The position numbers were made by a program, and so were the translations under genes. From Roseococcus pinisoli (GTDB taxonomy: Bacteria; Pseudomonadota; Alphaproteobacteria; Acetobacterales; Acetobacteraceae): a stretch of 64,000 nt of DNA. The notes under the pieces were generated by a model, which was not told the origin of the DNA, ran no database searches, and worked only from the letters and a program-made list of their open reading frames with translations. Below are positions 60,535 through 64,000 of this stretch, piece by piece. Where the stretch lies: positions 1-64,000 of the forward strand of contig NZ_JAHCDA010000001.1 of the NCBI RefSeq assembly GCF_018413645.1, given 5' to 3'. Positions within the stretch are counted from its first letter, which is position 1. The number at the start of each line of letters is the position of its first letter.

Positions 60535-62568
60535 TCAGAGGCCGTGCATCACCCGCCGCGTGTTGGACGCGCGGAGGTTGCGCAGGCGCGCCAGGGCCCA
60601 GAGCGGGAAGATCCGCCGATAGCCGTGGTAGCGCAGGTAGAAGACGCGCGGGAAACCCGTGCCCGTATAGTCCTCCTCCGGCCAGTCGCCGTCCTCCTTC
60701 TGGTTCTGGACCAGCCAGGCGGCGCCGCGCTGCACGGCGGGATGATCCGCCTCGCCCGAGGCCATCAGCCCCAGGATCGCCCAGGCGGTCTGGCTCGCCG
60801 AGGAGGGCCCCGGCTGCCAGCCCTTGGGGCGCGTGCCGCCGCCCTCGGGATAGGTCATACCGTCCTCGCCCCAGCCGCCATCCTCGTTCTGGTGCTGGAC
60901 CAGCCAGGCGACGCCGCGGCGCACGGCCTGGTGCTCGGGCGCCAGGCCCGCGGCGTTCAGCGCCGTCAGCGCGGACCAGGTGCCGTAGACGTAGTTCACG
61001 CCCCAGCGGCCGTACCAGGAGCCGTCGGCCTCCTGCTCGCGCAGCAGGTATTCGATGGCGTGCTTGGACGCCGTCTCCTCCCCGCGGCCCAGCTGCGCCA
61101 GCATGGCGAGGCAGCGGCCCGAGACGTCGGCCGTCGGCGGATCCAGTAGCGCGCCGTGGTCGGCGAAGGGGATGTGGTTCAGGTAGTGGAAGGTGTTGTC
61201 GGCGTCGAAGGCGCCCCAGCCGCCGCCCTTGGACTGCATGCCCACGGTCCAGTCGGTGGCGCGCCGGATGGCAGGGTCGTACTTCGCGTCCCCGCCCGCC
61301 TCGCGCCGGTAGCGGTCCATGGCCAGCACCACGACGGCGGTGTCGTCCACATCGGGGTAATGGGCATTCTCGTACTGGAAGGCCCAGCCGCCGGGCTTGA
61401 GGTTCGGCCGCTGCCAGGACCAGTCGCCCTGGACGTCCGTGATCTCCTTGGTCATCAGCCAGTCGAGTCCGCGCCCGACGGCCGAGCGTTCCTCGCCGCC
61501 GCCCGCCTCGAGCAGCGCATGGCTCGCCAGCGCCGTGTCCCAGACCGGGGAGAGGCAGGGCTGCACATAGGTCTCGACCTCGCCGTCCGGGGCGGTCCGG
61601 TCCTGGACGAGCTTCTCGATCGACGACCAGGCGGTGAGGAGCCGCGGATCGTCCGCCGGCACGCCCATGCAGTGGTACATCATCACGGCATTGGCCATGG
61701 CCGGGTAGATGGCGCCCAGCCCGTCCTCGCCGTTCAGGCGCTCGGTGACGAAACGTTCGCAGGCCGCCTCGGCGCGCGCGCGATGGGTGCGCGGGAAGAG
61801 CTTGCGGGCGCGGTGCAGCGCGCCGTCGAGGCCCTTGAAGAGCGTGGCCCAGGGCTCCGCCTGATGGGCGCCGCCCGCCCATTCCTTCACCTGCTCGGGC
61901 GGGGTGAGGAAGATCTCCTCGATCGTGGCGCCGGTCGGGTTCTGCGCCTGGGGGCGGTTGGCGATGACGACGGTCAGCGGCACCAGCACCGTGCGGGCCC
62001 AATAGCTGATCTTGCTGATGTGGAAGGGGAACCAGCGCGGCAGCAGCATGATCTCGGGCGGCATCATCGGCACGGCGCGCCAGGGCACGGCGCCGAAAAG
62101 GGCCAGGGTGCTACGCGTGAAGACGTTGGAGCGCTCGGCCCCGCCGGCGGCCAGGATCGCCTTACGGGCGGCCAGCATGTGCGGCGCCCCGGCGTCGTCG
62201 CCGATCAGCTTGAGGGCGAAATAGGCCTTCACCGAGCAGGAGATATCGAGCGGCCCGCCGTGGAAGAGCGGCCAGCCGCCGCCGCAATTGTCGAGCTGCT
62301 CGGCCTGCACGCGGCGCAGGTAGCGCGCGATCCGCGCCTCCTTCTCCGGCTGGATGCGGCCGAAGAAGTGGTGGAGCATCACGTATTCGGCGGGGATGGT
62401 GCAGTCCGCCTCCAGCTCGAAGACCCAGTGGCCGTCCGGGCGCTGGTGCGCGAGCAGATGCTGCGCGGCGGCATTGACCGCCTGCTCCAGTTCCGGACTG
62501 CCGGGACCGGGGGAGCCCTTCAGAGCGGCGAGATCGGCGCTACCGGAAAGGCTCGGCATCTTGATCAA
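60535..62568 (-). CDS. shc: squalene-hopene cyclase
   Basis: Cyclises squalene to hopene, the core of bacterial hopanoids, at the membrane. The 677-residue protein has the catalytic DVDD motif at residues 406-409 (within HYPDVDDTAVV) and several QW-type repeats, for example GGGWGAFDADNTF and QNEDGGWGEDG. A TTG at 62568 follows AGGGG; the ATG at 62559 is an alternative. hpnB lies 110 bases upstream. The usual squalene-synthesis genes hpnC, hpnD and hpnE are not between hpnB and shc. Confidence 0.95.
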   Translation of the reverse strand: MIKMPSLSGSADLAALKGSPGPGSPELEQAVNAAAQHLLAHQRPDGHWVFELEADCTIPAEYVMLHHFFGRIQPEKEARIARYLRRVQAEQLDNCGGGWPLFHGGPLDISCSVKAYFALKLIGDDAGAPHMLAARKAILAAGGAERSNVFTRSTLALFGAVPWRAVPMMPPEIMLLPRWFPFHISKISYWARTVLVPLTVVIANRPQAQNPTGATIEEIFLTPPEQVKEWAGGAHQAEPWATLFKGLDGALHRARKLFPRTHRARAEAACERFVTERLNGEDGLGAIYPAMANAVMMYHCMGVPADDPRLLTAWSSIEKLVQDRTAPDGEVETYVQPCLSPVWDTALASHALLEAGGGEERSAVGRGLDWLMTKEITDVQGDWSWQRPNLKPGGWAFQYENAHYPDVDDTAVVVLAMDRYRREAGGDAKYDPAIRRATDWTVGMQSKGGGWGAFDADNTFHYLNHIPFADHGALLDPPTADVSGRCLAMLAQLGRGEETASKHAIEYLLREQEADGSWYGRWGVNYVYGTWSALTALNAAGLAPEHQAVRRGVAWLVQHQNEDGGWGEDGMTYPEGGGTRPKGWQPGPSSASQTAWAILGLMASGEADHPAVQRGAAWLVQNQKEDGDWPEEDYTGTGFPRVFYLRYHGYRRIFPLWALARLRNLRASNTRRVMHGL

Positions 62569-62677
62569 CTCAATACACCCCTTGATTCAGTACAGAAATC
62601 CGAATTCCGACCCGAAGGGATAGACCATTCCGGCAAGGTTCCGATAGGCCCGACCCCGACGGCCTGATCGGGTCAGC

Positions 62678-63808
62678 TCAGCCGCGCGAGAGGGTCTCGC
62701 CCTTCCAGAGGCCGCCCTTGCCGGCCCATTCGGCCCGGGCGGAATCCAGCGTAAAGAGCAGATAGATCGTGGCGACCAGCGGCAGCGCCAGGCCCCGCAG
62801 CGGCGACAGCCCGAAGCGCCGCAGCATGGGGGCATAGGCCAGCACCATCCCCGACCAGGCGAGCAGGCCGAGCCACCTCGCCCAGCCCCCGCCCAGGATC
62901 GCGAGCAGCGGCGGCGCCAGGAAGACGAGGCTCAGCGCCGCCACCATGCCGATCAGGACCAGCGGGTTGTAGAAAAGCTGCGCATAGGCGGTGCGGACCA
63001 CCATGGCGCGGATGGTGCCGATATCGTCATAGGCGCGCAGCGAGCGGACGCGCTCGGTCAGTCCCAGCCAGATCCGCGAGCCGCCGCCCTTCATCAGCCC
63101 GGCCAGCGAGCAATCGTCGATGATCCGGCCCTTGATCGGCAGCAGCCCGCCGCGCGCCTCGAAGGCCGCGCGGCGCAGCAGCACGCAGCCGCCGGCCGCC
63201 GCGGCCGTGCGCGCCTTGGGCTGGTTGGACCAGCGGAAGGGGTAGAGCATCTGGAAGAAGAAGACGAAGGCCGGGATGAGCCAGCGCTCCCAGAGGCTGT
63301 CGCAGCGCAGCCGCGCCATGAGGGAGACGAGGTCCCGGTCGTCGGCCAGGGCGCGCGCGACGAGGCGGCGCAGGCTGTCGGGGGAATGCTCGATATCGGC
63401 ATCGGTGAAGAGCAGGAATTCGTGCCCCTCGCCCTTCACGGCCTCCAGCCCCTGCTGCAGGGCGTAGAGCTTGCCCGACCAGCCCGGCGCCTTGCCCGTG
63501 CCGGTCACGACCAGCAGGCGATCGTCGCCCGCGCCCCGGGCGAGATCGCCCGTGCCGTCCGAGCTGCGGTCGTCCACCACGACGAGGCGGAAGGGGCCGG
63601 GATAGTCCTGCGCCGTCAGGCCGCGCACCGTGGCCGCGATGGTCTCCGCCTCGTTGCGGGCGGGCACGATGGCGCAGACCGCGGGCCAGCGCGCCGGCTC
63701 GGGCAGGCGTTCCGCGTCGGAATCGTCGTCCCGCGCGCGCCAGAAGAAGCCGCGGCCGAGGAGCAGCACCGCCCAGGCCAGGCAGGCGGCAAGCGCGATC
63801 CAGATCAC
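62678..63808 (-). CDS. hpnB: hopene-associated glycosyltransferase HpnB
   Basis: A 376-residue GT2-family membrane protein tied to hopanoid biosynthesis. The N-terminal membrane helix precedes the GT2 core with AIVPARNEAETIAATV, LVVVDDRSSDGTGD and the DADIEHSPDSL metal motif. Several C-terminal membrane helices anchor it. GTG start at 63808, overlapping the hpnA stop by 4 bases. The acceptor or donor is uncertain; it probably modifies the hopanoid polar head. Confidence 0.92.
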   Translation of the reverse strand: MIWIALAACLAWAVLLLGRGFFWRARDDDSDAERLPEPARWPAVCAIVPARNEAETIAATVRGLTAQDYPGPFRLVVVDDRSSDGTGDLARGAGDDRLLVVTGTGKAPGWSGKLYALQQGLEAVKGEGHEFLLFTDADIEHSPDSLRRLVARALADDRDLVSLMARLRCDSLWERWLIPAFVFFFQMLYPFRWSNQPKARTAAAAGGCVLLRRAAFEARGGLLPIKGRIIDDCSLAGLMKGGGSRIWLGLTERVRSLRAYDDIGTIRAMVVRTAYAQLFYNPLVLIGMVAALSLVFLAPPLLAILGGGWARWLGLLAWSGMVLAYAPMLRRFGLSPLRGLALPLVATIYLLFTLDSARAEWAGKGGLWKGETLSRG

Positions 63809-64000
63809 CGGCGCAGCATCCCCGCGCGCTCGTACCAGTGGATGGCGTCCATCACCCCCTCCTGCCAGGGCCGCACCTGGTAGCCCAGGACGCGCTTCGC
63901 CTTCTCGGCCGAGAAGAACATGTGGTGCCCCGCCATGCGCAGCCCGTCGAGGGTGAGCATGGGCTCGCGGCCGGTCACCCGCGCCGCCATCTCCGAGAGG
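63805..64000 (-). CDS. hpnA: hopanoid-associated sugar epimerase HpnA (3' end)
   Basis: The last 64 residues of an NAD-dependent epimerase-like protein; the 5' part is outside the window. The sequence (FFSAEKAKRVLGYQVRPWQEGVMDAIHWYERAGML) matches the C-terminus of HpnA, which usually precedes hpnB. It is translationally coupled to hpnB. Partial by truncation at the window edge. Confidence 0.8.
   Translation of the reverse strand, partial: LSEMAARVTGREPMLTLDGLRMAGHHMFFSAEKAKRVLGYQVRPWQEGVMDAIHWYERAGMLRR

Overview
The window looks like chromosome from a high-GC alphaproteobacterium. The gene content best fits the Acetobacteraceae (Roseomonas-like): hopanoid genes, many stand-alone periplasmic binding proteins with Tat-type signals, liv-type transporters and a dnaA-dnaN-recF-gyrB cluster. 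This placement is inferred from gene content; no phylogeny was run. I see no rRNA, CRISPR array, insertion sequence, prophage or integrase. One tRNA (Pro, GGG) is present.

Layout. 0.3-5.6 kb: clpB, a divergent MOSC protein, a secreted DPNDPPG-repeat protein and a UPF0280 protein. 5.8-12.1 kb: a six-gene liv operon (livG, livF, two tandem binding proteins, livH, livM) ending in a bidirectional terminator. 12.1-19.3 kb: a cupin, an orphan family-5 binding protein, an FkbM methyltransferase, small secreted and stress proteins, tRNA-Pro, cyclopropane fatty acid synthase and another methyltransferase. 19.6-26.3 kb: KDPG aldolase, an AraC regulator divergent from a TonB-dependent siderophore receptor with a Fur-like site, and two more orphan binding proteins. 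26.4-33.5 kb: gyrB, recF, dnaN, dnaA and rpsT, all on the minus strand. 33.6-39.1 kb: enoyl-CoA hydratase and mutM (minus), then ubiE, a thioesterase, aroE, coaE, dnaQ and a RidA protein (plus).

39.2-48.6 kb is a compact exopolysaccharide locus. A four-gene overlapping minus-strand operon (heparinase-like, Wzz-like, Wzy-like, initiating sugar transferase) is divergent from a very large SLBB-repeat export protein and a YjbH protein. No recognisable glycosyltransferase lies in the locus. 48.6-60.5 kb holds housekeeping and conserved-hypothetical genes: M48 peptidase, cupin, DapA-like aldolase, YcgN, SYLF lipoprotein, histidine phosphatase, AmpG-like MFS, DUF486, YbjN, proC, DUF488, GST and an HI0933-type flavoprotein. 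60.5-64 kb holds shc, hpnB and the 3' end of hpnA, which make and decorate hopanoids.

The most unusual signals are these. mutM appears to start at an AUC codon: a strong Shine-Dalgarno sits just upstream, and the catalytic Pro must immediately follow the initiator. The M48 peptidase likewise lacks any ATG/GTG/TTG near its N-terminus. The two liv binding proteins share a 55-nt identical tract. The secreted protein carries seven DPNDPPG repeats. The export protein has about six SLBB-like units. Several strong hairpins sit at operon junctions, including a 36-bp perfect palindrome that contains a stop codon.
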